A stretch of DNA of 64,000 nucleotides from Ancylomarina longa. Lineage in GTDB: Bacteria > Bacteroidota > Bacteroidia > Bacteroidales > Marinifilaceae. The stretch lies in assembly GCF_003996985.1 (NCBI RefSeq), contig NZ_RJJX01000002.1:1-64000 (forward strand). The letters are read 5' to 3'. Under the pieces are notes generated by a model. It was not told the DNA's origin. It searched no databases and worked only from the letters and a program-made list of their open reading frames with translations. Shown in pieces: positions 37,666 through 47,213 of this stretch. How positions within the stretch are numbered: position 1 is the first letter of the stretch; each line of letters begins with the position of its first letter. The position numbers were made by a program, and so were the translations under genes.

Positions 37666-38253
37666 TTAGAATATTTTGAAACCTAATGTTACATTAAACA
37701 TTTTATTCTTTTTCAGATATTCCGATGAAATATTAGATAAACCAGCTTCATAATCAACATCAAGTGTCAATTTCCAAACATCCACACCAGCTCCAACTTT
37801 CACATTCCATACAGCATCTTCAAAACTTGGGTTACTGTATTTATCTTTAAAAGTACTGGTAAAGCTATCGTCAATCTTAAAGGATGCAACAGGACCAGCA
37901 AATGCTCTTAGTTTAAAAAGAGGTAATTTCACCAACTTATAACCTAGTAGCATCGGTATATCCAGACTTTTAGTTTTAAAATCATAAGAATCACCGGCAA
38001 CTTCCACATTACTCTTTCTGGATACATAGTTTAATTCTGGTTGTATATACCATTTATTAAGGTTAATTCTTAAAAATGCTCCCAACATCATTCCGTTATC
38101 GGCATTTTCCTTTACACTAGCTGCATTAAAATCAGAATTTACTTTAGTGCTTACAAAACCGCCATGAAAACCAAAGTTTACAGGGGAAGACAATTGGGCG
38201 AACAAGGCATTTGCGCTTAAGCAAATGGCTATAGCTAAAATTAGTTTTTTCAT
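37666..38253 (-). CDS. PorT-family outer-membrane beta-barrel protein
   Basis: The 195-residue protein has a signal peptide (1-20, ANALFAQ), alternating beta strands and the closing FNVTLGFKIF. The pattern (NFGFHGGFVSTKVNSD, GAFLRINLNKWYIQPEL) is that of small Bacteroidota outer-membrane barrel proteins. Specific role unknown. Monocistronic with its own terminator. Confidence 0.85.
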   Translation of the reverse strand: MKKLILAIAICLSANALFAQLSSPVNFGFHGGFVSTKVNSDFNAASVKENADNGMMLGAFLRINLNKWYIQPELNYVSRKSNVEVAGDSYDFKTKSLDIPMLLGYKLVKLPLFKLRAFAGPVASFKIDDSFTSTFKDKYSNPSFEDAVWNVKVGAGVDVWKLTLDVDYEAGLSNISSEYLKKNKMFNVTLGFKIF

Positions 38254-38444
38254 AGATTCAAATTTGTTTTTAATTAATATGTCCTTTCGATTCTTTACGG
38301 ATACACTCCCCCTTTTTCATTAATTGCAATTGGGGAGTTCATTAATATTCTAAAATAACAGAATTTAATTCTTCCTCTTCAAAAATCTAATGCTAAAATA
38401 GAGAATAATATCATTCGCACAGCATAAAAGCCTTTAGAAAACAA

Positions 38445-38472
38445 AAAAGCCTGGTAAAATTACCAGGCTTTT
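38445..38472 (-). terminator. terminator after the C1 peptidase gene
   Basis: AAAGCCTGGTAA pairs with TTACCAGGCTTT around a short loop. On the minus strand it runs into TTTTTTG. Confidence 0.85.
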
Positions 38473-38491
38473 GTTTCGTTTTGGATGATAT

Positions 38492-39703
38492 TTACAATCC
38501 TAATTTCTCTTTCATTTCCTTAGATAAAGCATTCTTATTAATCATGAAAGACATTGTTTTGTAGGCAACAAATGGGTAGGAAGCATAAAAATATCCCTTA
38601 TACTGATTATAATCTCCCCAAGAGTTTTTCACGATAAAGTACTTATTATCTTTTTGATCTTTGGCTATACCAACAATGTGCATTCCATGATCATCCGTAG
38701 TCTGATAATTATCGAAAGCTTGCTGACGCATTTTCTGTGTAATTACCTTTTCTTTACCTGGTCCTTCGATGGCATACAATTTTTTATCCTTTTCTTTTTG
38801 AGATAAGTTTTCCCATTTAGAAATCTCAGAATCAGTCATATTTTTAGTATCCTTCTCTGGTACGATAGCAACTCCCTTTTTAGATTGAAATCCTTTTTCG
38901 CTAACATCAGCAGCCCAACCAATGGTATATCCATTCATGATGGCATTCTCCATGATTTGCATCATATCATCCATAGGAACATTATACACTTCATTCCACA
39001 ACCAGTTATCAGGTACTTCAATAATAAATTTCTCATAAAATGAATGATGAGTATAAGATGAAATCTCAATATAGTCGTCAGGATTTAATCCAACGAAGTC
39101 TTTGGCGAAAGTTTTAGGAGTATATTCTTTCCCTTCATATTTAAATGTTTTAGGAAGCTTACCTAAATAGGCATCCAGAATACCATCAAATCCTTGGTGC
39201 CAAACAGGAGTTAATTTGTGATTTTTATTCTCAATAACAGCACCAACATAGTCTTTTAATACTTCGTCTAATTCTCCATGAGTATGACCTTCTTCACCAT
39301 ATTCGATTCCATGATATACACTCTCTGGTACCAATCCATAGTTCTTAAGAACATAGGTAACATCATGAAAGGCTCCGCCGCCACCAAAATTGAATTTGCC
39401 ATTCATACGAACATCTTTAATCGACTTATCCGAATAACAATGGTTTACAACGAACATTTCAGATAAATCTACTACAGGTTTACCCTCCCTTAGCATTTCC
39501 GACTCCAAAAAAGATAAGCCCGAAAATGACCAACAAGTGCCAGATCTATGTTGATCTTTCACCGATGTTGCTGGTAATCTTTTAATATCCGTAAAAGTAT
39601 AAGACTCTTTTTTGTCTTTTTTCACTTTTTTCTTAGCACCAGCAGGACCGCTAATTAGCAATACAACTGCAAGTAATGTCGCACTTAGGAATTTAATTTT
39701 CAT
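38492..39703 (-). CDS. exported C1-family (bleomycin-hydrolase type) cysteine peptidase
   Basis: The 403-residue protein has a signal peptide (1-23), then the papain-fold active site: Gln51 and Cys57 (QHRSGTCWSF), a late His in DDHGMHIVGIA and Asn in VKNSWGDY. Overall it follows the aminopeptidase C/bleomycin hydrolase family, but exported, as is common in Bacteroidota. It likely trims peptides in the periplasm or outside. Confidence 0.9.
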   Translation of the reverse strand: MKIKFLSATLLAVVLLISGPAGAKKKVKKDKKESYTFTDIKRLPATSVKDQHRSGTCWSFSGLSFLESEMLREGKPVVDLSEMFVVNHCYSDKSIKDVRMNGKFNFGGGGAFHDVTYVLKNYGLVPESVYHGIEYGEEGHTHGELDEVLKDYVGAVIENKNHKLTPVWHQGFDGILDAYLGKLPKTFKYEGKEYTPKTFAKDFVGLNPDDYIEISSYTHHSFYEKFIIEVPDNWLWNEVYNVPMDDMMQIMENAIMNGYTIGWAADVSEKGFQSKKGVAIVPEKDTKNMTDSEISKWENLSQKEKDKKLYAIEGPGKEKVITQKMRQQAFDNYQTTDDHGMHIVGIAKDQKDNKYFIVKNSWGDYNQYKGYFYASYPFVAYKTMSFMINKNALSKEMKEKLGL

Positions 39704-39849
39704 TTTTTTATTATTTGCCTATTAGTATTTTCCTTATTTCAAACGGTTGCAAAAGTAACAAAATCTGCAAGGCAAGCAATTCATAGATTAATTTCTCCCT
39801 TTGTTTTCGATAAAATGCGAGCTATGCCAGACGAAAGAGCACAAAAAAA

Positions 39850-39876
39850 GGAGGAGCTAAATAGGCTAGCTCCTCC
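39850..39876 (-). terminator. terminator after the cytidylate-kinase-like gene
   Basis: GGAGGAGCTA (39850-39859) pairs perfectly with TAGCTCCTCC (39867-39876). On the minus strand seven T follow. Confidence 0.85.
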
Positions 39877-39897
39877 AATTCATAGTATTAACACAGC

Positions 39898-40611
39898 TCA
39901 AATTACGAGATGTTTACCCAATACTCCCTTTTTTTCCATTAAACCAACACAAGATTCTGCAATTTGTTCATCTGTCAGACTCTCGCAATTATAAATCACA
40001 TCAAATACTGTATTTGGCAAAGCATTCCTGTTAAAGTAATTCCTTAAGATCTCTCTTTTCTGGTCAATTTCGTTGGCATACTTTATCATTTCCTCCATGC
40101 TCAACTTATAAATCTTTTGAAGTTGAGCTGCTCTCCATTCCAAGGGAGCTTGCAGTTTTACGTGAAAGGAACGCTCGATATCATGCGTTAGCACCACACC
40201 ACCTCTACCTATAATTATACAACTACCCTTACAAGCAAAGGTGCGAACCACCTCAGCAATCGTTTTCTTTATTTTCCGATCGCTATGATAGTATTTACTG
40301 GATAAGGCAGCAATAATTTCATCCCAGGTAGATTTTTCTTTGGAATTAAACACATACTCCAGTTTAGCAGGATGTAAATTCAACTCCTTTGCCGATTGTT
40401 CCAGAATTTCTTTTGTAAGACAAGACCAATTTTTTCCTGTAGTAGCATTTAATTTCTCCACCATCAAATTGGCAATATTAATGGCTGTACAGCCACATTC
40501 CCGTGATATTGTCACTACCGGTCCTTCGCAAAATATCTCCTTTTTAGGGGGGATAATTTTAGTTTGAAACCTATTTTCCATGTACTTCAATAGAATATTA
40601 TCCATATCCAC
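39898..40611 (-). CDS. cytidylate kinase-like family protein
   Basis: This 237-residue P-loop kinase-like protein belongs to the cytidylate_kinase_2 type: TISRECGCTAINIANLM takes the place of the P-loop, and IIGRGGVVLTHDIERSFHVKL matches the family core. The nucleotide-binding loop lacks the usual GxGGxx(S/T), so activity is uncertain. Stands alone. Confidence 0.8.
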   Translation of the reverse strand: MDMDNILLKYMENRFQTKIIPPKKEIFCEGPVVTISRECGCTAINIANLMVEKLNATTGKNWSCLTKEILEQSAKELNLHPAKLEYVFNSKEKSTWDEIIAALSSKYYHSDRKIKKTIAEVVRTFACKGSCIIIGRGGVVLTHDIERSFHVKLQAPLEWRAAQLQKIYKLSMEEMIKYANEIDQKREILRNYFNRNALPNTVFDVIYNCESLTDEQIAESCVGLMEKKGVLGKHLVI

Positions 40612-40727
40612 CTCCTTATTAATTAACAGCTACCCATAATTTAAGCTTTTTTGAGAATAAATGAAAATGGAATGGCATTCATTTTGTTATCAAGACCCAT
40701 TATTAAAGGGAGGTATTTTTAATTTTT

Positions 40728-40735
40728 TAAATTTG
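40728..40735 (+). promoter_or_regulatory. candidate -7 box for the TPR gene
   Basis: A perfect TAAATTTG lies 38 bases before the ATG. No good -33 element is seen. Confidence 0.35.
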
Positions 40736-40772
40736 TATCTCATTCATATGGAGTAATCCAAAAACCAAGACA

Positions 40773-42749
40773 ATGTTTAAAAATATTCTACTTACAGTCA
40801 CTCTATTTCTTACGATTTTAAATCCGATTAGTGCACAGCTAAATACTCGAAACATATTCGACAAAGGTAGAAATGCCATATATTTTGATGATTACACAGA
40901 GGCAATAACTAAGTTCAACGATATTATTAGGGTAAAACCTTATCTTCCGGAACCTTACTTTTTCCGGGGTTTGGCAAAATCTTATCTGGAGGATTATAAT
41001 GGAGCAATGGCAGATTATACCAAAGCCATCGAATTAAATCCGAACTACACCTATGCCTATTTGTATCGGGGGATTGCCAAACAAAATCTCAAGAACTATA
41101 GATCTGCAATTGAAGATTTTGATAAGGCACTGGAATTCAAACCTAATTTTGCGGATATATTTTTCAGCAAGGGGAATAGCCTGTTTTCGTTAAAAAAATA
41201 TAAAGAGGCAGAGAAAAATTACTCAAAAGCAATACAGATAGATCCCGAATTAATGGGCGCTTATCTCAACCGTGCGCTTGTACGCGATAATTTAAAGGAC
41301 ACTGATGGTGCTATACAAGATTGTAATAAAGCAATACAGCTAAACAATTTCTCAGCTGATGCTTTTGGCAATCGTGGTTATATGAAATTCAAAAAGAAAG
41401 AATACGCCGAAGCGATTAAAGATTATGATCGGGCATTAAAACTAAAACCTGAAAACACCAGGGTATTGATGAGCCGTGCCATTGCAAATTATTCCATGAA
41501 AAACCTGAAAGCTAGTCTCGCCGATTACAACAAAGTGCTGGAATTAGATCCCTACAATGCCTACGGATACTATAACAGAGCTTTACTAAGATCCGAAATT
41601 GGGGATTACAATGCAGCTATTGAAGATTTCAATAGTGTTTTGGAAATGAATCCTGATAATATGCTAATCTATTTTAACAGAGGCTTTGTGAAATCAGATA
41701 TTGGCGATTTATATGGAGCAATTGCGGATTACACCACAGCCATAAGAATATATCCTGATTTTGCAAAAGCCTACCTGGCCAGATCTTCGGCCAAACGAGA
41801 GCTCAATGATGTGAAAGGTGCTATGCAAGACAGAAATCAGGGATTATTAATTATTGAGCGTTATAAGAAAATGAAAAATGAAGGCAGAATGGCTGCTTTC
41901 GTGGATACAACCGAAAATTTTCAAAAGCTTATTGACTTAAACTCGAAAGAATCATATACCGAAACCATTATAAAAGGAAAGGTACAGGACAAATATGTAA
42001 CCATTCAATTGGAAAACAATTTTTTAATTACTCACTTAAGTTTAGATAGTCTTCGTGCTGGCAAAGTTCAATATTACGACCAAAGCATAATGCACTTAAA
42101 TCAGAAACAAAATTATGATCCTGCATTTACCATTGCAAATAAGAATTACAGGTATCCTGAAAATTTAATTGACCAACAATTGAATAAGGCTAAGACTCAG
42201 ATTGAAGAGGGAAATAAGCAGGCGTATTTCAACAGGGGCGTCTATCAGCTTATCGATAAAAAATACAATATGGCTATTGAAGATTTCAATAAATACATTG
42301 AATTTGATCCCAACTCTGCCTTCGGCTATTTTAATCGGGCTAATGCCATGGTTGCAATGACAGATTATATACAATCCATTGGGGTGAGCGATGAGTCGAT
42401 TATCAGTTTGCGACCGGAGGAGAAGAAAAATAAAGGAGAAGTTATTGTAGATTATACCAGTGCCATTAAAGACTATAACAAAGCCATTCAACTGGATCCA
42501 ACTTTTACCTTTTCCATTTTCAACCGGGGAAATGCTTATGCCAAATCGAAACAATTTAAAAAAGCAATTGCCGACTACGATTGGGCGATCCATATTGATA
42601 CTGGTTTTGCCGAGGCTTATTATAATCGCGGACTGGTTTATTTATTTCTTGATAATAAGGAATTAGCTTATGAAGATCTGAGTAAAGCCGGAGAATTAGG
42701 TTTATTAAATGCCTATAATGTGATTAAGAGGTATTGTAATAAAAAATAA
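40773..42749 (+). CDS. exported tetratricopeptide-repeat protein
   Basis: The 658-residue protein has a signal peptide (1-21, NPISAQ) followed by about ten consecutive 34-residue TPR units (residues 30-375), a linker without repeats (about 380-480), and further TPRs to the end. TPRs mediate protein contacts in the periplasm. No partner can be inferred. rarA follows after 30 bases on the same strand. Confidence 0.88.
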   Translation: MFKNILLTVTLFLTILNPISAQLNTRNIFDKGRNAIYFDDYTEAITKFNDIIRVKPYLPEPYFFRGLAKSYLEDYNGAMADYTKAIELNPNYTYAYLYRGIAKQNLKNYRSAIEDFDKALEFKPNFADIFFSKGNSLFSLKKYKEAEKNYSKAIQIDPELMGAYLNRALVRDNLKDTDGAIQDCNKAIQLNNFSADAFGNRGYMKFKKKEYAEAIKDYDRALKLKPENTRVLMSRAIANYSMKNLKASLADYNKVLELDPYNAYGYYNRALLRSEIGDYNAAIEDFNSVLEMNPDNMLIYFNRGFVKSDIGDLYGAIADYTTAIRIYPDFAKAYLARSSAKRELNDVKGAMQDRNQGLLIIERYKKMKNEGRMAAFVDTTENFQKLIDLNSKESYTETIIKGKVQDKYVTIQLENNFLITHLSLDSLRAGKVQYYDQSIMHLNQKQNYDPAFTIANKNYRYPENLIDQQLNKAKTQIEEGNKQAYFNRGVYQLIDKKYNMAIEDFNKYIEFDPNSAFGYFNRANAMVAMTDYIQSIGVSDESIISLRPEEKKNKGEVIVDYTSAIKDYNKAIQLDPTFTFSIFNRGNAYAKSKQFKKAIADYDWAIHIDTGFAEAYYNRGLVYLFLDNKELAYEDLSKAGELGLLNAYNVIKRYCNKK

Positions 42750-42779
42750 AAATATTGACAGTAATTAAATAATATAAGA

Positions 42780-44054
42780 ATGATTCCCAATCAACCTTTA
42801 GCAGAAAGATTACGCCCCACAGAACTTAAAAACTATTTGGGACAAAAACATTTGGTAGGCGAAAAATCGGTACTGCGCAAAATGATAGAATCCGGTAACA
42901 TTTCCTCCTTTATTTTATGGGGACCTCCGGGAGTTGGAAAAACCACTTTAGCAAAAATAATTGCCAATCAGCTAAATCGACCATTCTATACCTTATCCGC
43001 AGTAAACTCAGGAGTTAAAGATGTTCGGGAGGTAATTTCCAAGGCTGAAAAACAGAAATTCTTTTCCACACCAAACCCAATCCTTTTCATCGATGAGATT
43101 CATCGCTTTAGCAAATCACAACAAGATTCGCTATTGGGAGCGGTGGAAAATGGTACGGTTACCCTGATAGGTGCAACTACCGAAAATCCATCTTTTGAGG
43201 TGATCTCCCCCCTTTTATCCCGATGCCAGGTGTATGTGTTAAAGCCACAAGAAAAAGAAGACTTGGAATATCTTATCGATTACGCTCTTCAAAATGACAA
43301 TCACTTAAAGGAGAAATCGGTTGAGGTTAAGGAAAAAGAAGCCTTATTAAAATTCTCGGGAGGAGATGCCAGAAAATTACTCAATATCCTTGAATTGGTG
43401 ATTAATTCTCAGACTTCCGAAGATATTACTATCACCAATGAGCTGGTCACCAAGGAACTTCAGGAAAATCCATCCATGTACGATAAGGATGGGGAACAGC
43501 ACTTCGATATCGCCTCTGCTTTAATCAAATCAATTCGCGGAAGTGATCCCGATGCATCGGTATATTGGTTAGCAAGAATGATAGAAGGTGGTGAGGATGC
43601 CAAATTTATTGCGCGTCGATTGGTGATCTCGGCCAGTGAGGATATCGGATTGGCAAATCCCAATGCATTATTATTAGCCAATGCTTGTTTTCAAGCGGTT
43701 AATCTGGTAGGCATGCCCGAATCGAGAATCATTTTATCCGAGACAACCATCTACCTGGCAACATCCCCAAAGAGCAATGCCTCCTATATGGCTATTAACA
43801 AAGCGCAAGCTCTGGTTCGTGAAACTGGTAATTTATCGGTGCCTTTGCCTTTAAGAAATGCGCCAACCAAACTCATGAAGGACTTAGGCTACAAAAAGGA
43901 CTACAAGTATGCTCATGATTATCCAGGTAATTTTATCGATCAGCAATATCTTCCGGATGAAATTAAAACGCAGCGGCTTTATATTCCGCAAAGAAATGCA
44001 CAGGAATTAAAGATTTGGGAAAGATTAAAAGGCTGGTGGCAGAATAGATTTTAA
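42780..44054 (+). CDS. rarA: replication-associated recombination protein A
   Basis: This 424-residue AAA+ ATPase of the RarA/MgsA/WRNIP1 family acts at stalled replication forks. Walker A is GPPGVGKTT at residues 48-56, Walker B LFIDEIHRF near 104-112, sensor 1 is GATTENPSF, and the C-terminal MgsA tetramerisation domain begins around residue 235 (FDIASALIKSIRGSDPDA). Length is normal. Confidence 0.95.
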   Translation: MIPNQPLAERLRPTELKNYLGQKHLVGEKSVLRKMIESGNISSFILWGPPGVGKTTLAKIIANQLNRPFYTLSAVNSGVKDVREVISKAEKQKFFSTPNPILFIDEIHRFSKSQQDSLLGAVENGTVTLIGATTENPSFEVISPLLSRCQVYVLKPQEKEDLEYLIDYALQNDNHLKEKSVEVKEKEALLKFSGGDARKLLNILELVINSQTSEDITITNELVTKELQENPSMYDKDGEQHFDIASALIKSIRGSDPDASVYWLARMIEGGEDAKFIARRLVISASEDIGLANPNALLLANACFQAVNLVGMPESRIILSETTIYLATSPKSNASYMAINKAQALVRETGNLSVPLPLRNAPTKLMKDLGYKKDYKYAHDYPGNFIDQQYLPDEIKTQRLYIPQRNAQELKIWERLKGWWQNRF

Positions 44055-44118
44055 GCATATCACCGGGACAAAAACACAAATTAACTTTACGGATAATTTT
44101 CTTAGGCTGAGCTTTCTT

Positions 44119-44376
44119 CCTGCAACTTGCAGGAGACTTTCTTCAGCCAATATTTCCTTCCTGCAACTTGCAGGGGATTTTCTCAACTTGAGATTTCTTC
44201 CTGCAAACTGCAGGGGATTTTCTCAGCCTGAGATTTCTTCCTGCAACTTGCAGGAGACTTTCTTCAGCCAACATTTCCTTCCTGCAAACTGCAGGGGATT
44301 TTCTCAGCTTGAGAATTCTTCCTGCAAACTGCAGGGGACTTTCTGCAAGCAGCATCTCCTCCCTGCAGCTTGCAGG
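44119..44376. repeat. helically phased palindrome array
   Basis: Seven near-identical 15-bp palindromes of the type CCTGCAACTTGCAGG begin at 44119, 44160, 44200, 44240, 44281, 44321 and 44362 (steps of 40-41 bp). Midway between most of them lies a second palindrome of the type CTCAACTTGAG or CTCAGCCTGAG (for example 44182-44192), so a palindrome centre falls every 20-21 bp. Each unit contains CCTGC and GCAGG 10 bp apart. It fills the gap between rarA and kdsA and lies just upstream of the kdsA promoter. Confidence 0.9.
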
Positions 44377-44457
44377 AGATGATTTCAGATAGAAAACACT
44401 TAATATCATCCCATTAAGGTATCGCGCCAACACCTATCAAATACCCCGAAAATTGAT

Positions 44458-44465
44458 TACTTTTG
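44458..44465 (+). promoter_or_regulatory. candidate -7 box for kdsA
   Basis: TACTTTTG matches TAnnTTTG and lies 21 bases before the ATG at 44487. It overlaps any upstream TTG start, which supports the ATG as the true start. Confidence 0.45.
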
Positions 44466-44486
44466 CCTCAAATAAAATTAAAGATC

Positions 44487-45305
44487 ATGATTACGAATAT
44501 TCCAAATATCAAACATACCGACAGTGGCAACTTCTTTCTTCTGGCTGGTCCATGTGCTATCGAAGGCGAAGAAATTGCCATGAGAATTGCAGAGAAAATT
44601 GTTGCTATCACCAATAAATTACAAATCCCTTACATTTTTAAAGGATCGTACCGCAAAGCCAATCGCTCTCGTTTGGATTCCTTCGCCGGAATTGGAGATG
44701 AAAAAGCTTTAAAAATCCTGAAAAAGGTAAGCGACACCTTTCATATCCCAACAGTTACCGACATACACAGTGCCGAAGAAGCAGCAATGGCAGCCGAATA
44801 TGTAGATGTATTACAGATCCCTGCTTTTTTATGTCGTCAGACCGATTTATTAGTGGCAGCAGCAAAAACAGGAAAGGTTGTGAATATTAAAAAAGGCCAA
44901 TTCCTGGCAGCTGAATCTATGCAGTTTGCTGTAAATAAGGTTAGGGAATCCGGTAACGATTTAGTAATGCTCACCGATCGTGGAAATATGTTCGGTTATC
45001 AGGATATGATTGTTGATTTCCGAGGTATTCCGGTAATGCAAGAAAATAATTGCCCGGTAATATTAGATATCACTCATTCCTTGCAGCAACCAAACCAAAG
45101 CAATGGCGTTACCGGAGGAAAACCTGAATTGATCGAAACTATTGCCAAAGCAGGTATTGCTGTTGGGGCAGATGGTATTTTTATTGAAACACATCCCGAT
45201 CCTGCTAATGCAAAATCTGATGGTGCAAACATGTTGCATCTCGATCATTTGGAAGATCTGCTAAGCAAATTGGTCGCCATTCGAAAGGTTGTTGGTCAGT
45301 TTTAA
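44487..45305 (+). CDS. kdsA: 3-deoxy-8-phosphooctulonate (KDO-8-P) synthase
   Basis: KdsA joins PEP and arabinose-5-phosphate for lipopolysaccharide inner core. Motifs: LLAGPCAIEGEE near the N-terminus, KGSYRKANRSR (the signature separating KdsA from AroF), DITHSLQQP and a late ETHPDP. I start at the ATG at 44487 (272 residues) rather than the TTG at 44463, because the latter would lie in the promoter and adds eight residues with no family match. Confidence 0.95.
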   Translation: MITNIPNIKHTDSGNFFLLAGPCAIEGEEIAMRIAEKIVAITNKLQIPYIFKGSYRKANRSRLDSFAGIGDEKALKILKKVSDTFHIPTVTDIHSAEEAAMAAEYVDVLQIPAFLCRQTDLLVAAAKTGKVVNIKKGQFLAAESMQFAVNKVRESGNDLVMLTDRGNMFGYQDMIVDFRGIPVMQENNCPVILDITHSLQQPNQSNGVTGGKPELIETIAKAGIAVGADGIFIETHPDPANAKSDGANMLHLDHLEDLLSKLVAIRKVVGQF

Positions 45306-45311
45306 ACATAC

Positions 45312-45340
45312 AAAAGATCCAGCTTGATGCTGGATCTTTT
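45312..45340. terminator. bidirectional terminator between kdsA and hydA
   Basis: AAAAGATCCAGC (45312-45323) pairs with GCTGGATCTTTT (45329-45340). Convergent genes lie on both sides and the symmetric A/T tails allow use in both directions. Confidence 0.8.
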
Positions 45341-45373
45341 TCATTTACTAAATTACTAAATCTATATAAGACA

Positions 45374-47164
45374 CTAATATTGCTCCCTTTTCACATAACT
45401 CGTATGAAGTAATTTATGGGATTTATGGCTTAAAGGTTCCTCCAAAAAGTCTTGGTAAACCTGAACGATTTCAGGATTTTCATGAGACTTACGAATTGGT
45501 AAATTTCTATCCTCCTCGTAAATTGCCTGCATTCTCTTTAGACGAACTTCGTTATCCACAGGGAAAGGTTGTCCTCCACCACCTAAGCATCCACCAGGAC
45601 AAGCCATGATCTCGATAAAGTGATAGGTACGTTCCCCATTTTTAATTGCCTCCATTAACTTATGAGCATTTTGAAGACCGTTGGTGATGGCGCACTTTAA
45701 TTCCACACCTTCAAGGAAATTCCATTCCTTCTTCGTACCGGTTATTTGTATCGAGGCTTCCTTCACTCCTGCCAATCCACGCACAGGAGTAATCTCCAAA
45801 TTATCAAAAGGCACCTCTCTTCCAGTTACAATTTCGTAGGCAGTTCGTAATGCAGCTTCCATCACACCACCGGTAACTCCGAAAATAACTCCTGCACCAG
45901 TTGAAACACCCATGATAGAATCGAAATGTTCATCGTTCAACTTTTCAAATTCAATACCAGCCTGCTTTATCATCACGGCCAATTCTCTGGTCGTTAATAC
46001 GTAATCAACATCTTTGTATCCGCTATCTTTCATCTCGGGCCTATTGGCTTCAAACTTTTTGGCTGTACAAGGCATTATCGAAACAGAAACTATATTTTGT
46101 GGTTCCACATCAATATTTTTGGCATAGTAGGTTTTCGCTAATGCTCCGAACATTTGCTGCGGTGATTTACAAGTAGAAAGATTAGGCAAATATTCAGGAT
46201 ATTTGTGCTCAATATATTTCACCCAACCCGGAGAACAAGAAGTTGCCATTGGTAAAGCTACCTCCGTATCACCATCCACTAAAGCTCTCTTCAAACGGGT
46301 AAGCAATTCGGTTCCTTCCTCCATAATAGTTAAATCAGCGGTAAAATCAGTATCCAATACCGAATCAAAACCCAAACGTTTTAGTGCGGCAACCATTTTG
46401 CCAGTTACGCGAGTACCGGAACCCAGGCCAAGCTCTTCGCCCAAGCCAATTCTTACTGCTGGAGCAGTTTGAACCACTACATGCACATCGGGATCTGCAA
46501 TAGCATCCCACACCTTTTCCACATAGGATTTTTCAGTGAGAGCTCCTGTAGGACAATGAACAATACACTGCCCGCAATTTGTACAAACTACCTCATCCAA
46601 CGAGCGATCGAAAAAAGTAGAGATTTTCATTTCGGATCCTTTGTGAGATACCGCAATAGCACCTACACTTTGAATTTCGGCACATGTTCTTACACATCTT
46701 TGACAACGAATACACTTACTATCATCCTTTTCTATAGCCGGAGAAATTCTATCTACTGTATAATTCTTATCCGGAACTAAATCAATAAAATCCTGATTTG
46801 TTATTTGAAATTCGGCAGAAAGTTCCTGCAGTTCACAATGACCATTACGGTAGCATTTGGTACACTCCTCGCGATGTTCAGTTAATAAAAGTTCAATGAT
46901 GTGTTTTCGACAATTCCGAACCTTAAGACTGTTGGTATTAATTTCCATTCCTTCCGAAACGGGAGTAGCACACGAAGCTACTAATTTATTATTTCCAGTC
47001 TGCTCCACCACACAAACCCGGCAGTTTCCTGCAATACAAAGGTCTTTATGATAGCAAAGTGTTGGTATTTTAATATGAAGTTTTTCTGCTGCTTCGAGAA
47101 TGGTTAATCCCTCCTTTACACTAACAGCTATTCCATTGATTGATAAATTGACCATATTTGACAT
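45374..47164 (-). CDS. hydA: [FeFe]-hydrogenase catalytic subunit, trimeric NADH-linked type
   Basis: Domains in order (596 residues): 2Fe-2S (C37, C48, C51, C65), His-Cys 4Fe-4S (H97, C101, C104, C110), two 4Fe-4S (C151-C161 and C194-C204), and the H-cluster domain with L1 TSCSPGW (308-314), L2 MPCTAKKFE (364-372) and L3 EIMACPGGCLGGGGQP (517-532). It interconverts protons and H2 in the cytosol. L1 has Ser where TSCCPxW has its second Cys. It follows hydC and hydB in the same direction, and these supply the NADH site. Confidence 0.93.
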   Translation of the reverse strand: MSNMVNLSINGIAVSVKEGLTILEAAEKLHIKIPTLCYHKDLCIAGNCRVCVVEQTGNNKLVASCATPVSEGMEINTNSLKVRNCRKHIIELLLTEHREECTKCYRNGHCELQELSAEFQITNQDFIDLVPDKNYTVDRISPAIEKDDSKCIRCQRCVRTCAEIQSVGAIAVSHKGSEMKISTFFDRSLDEVVCTNCGQCIVHCPTGALTEKSYVEKVWDAIADPDVHVVVQTAPAVRIGLGEELGLGSGTRVTGKMVAALKRLGFDSVLDTDFTADLTIMEEGTELLTRLKRALVDGDTEVALPMATSCSPGWVKYIEHKYPEYLPNLSTCKSPQQMFGALAKTYYAKNIDVEPQNIVSVSIMPCTAKKFEANRPEMKDSGYKDVDYVLTTRELAVMIKQAGIEFEKLNDEHFDSIMGVSTGAGVIFGVTGGVMEAALRTAYEIVTGREVPFDNLEITPVRGLAGVKEASIQITGTKKEWNFLEGVELKCAITNGLQNAHKLMEAIKNGERTYHFIEIMACPGGCLGGGGQPFPVDNEVRLKRMQAIYEEDRNLPIRKSHENPEIVQVYQDFLEEPLSHKSHKLLHTSYVKREQY

Positions 47165-47213
47165 ATCTATTCTCTTTAAATGGTTATAAAATTAAGTGGC
47201 AACAATTCTCTGT

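Noticed and set aside
44143..44433. ORFs on both strands with repeated CRKE or SCNLQ units
   Set aside because: They are translations of the palindrome array; frame and composition follow the repeat, and no start signal is seen.
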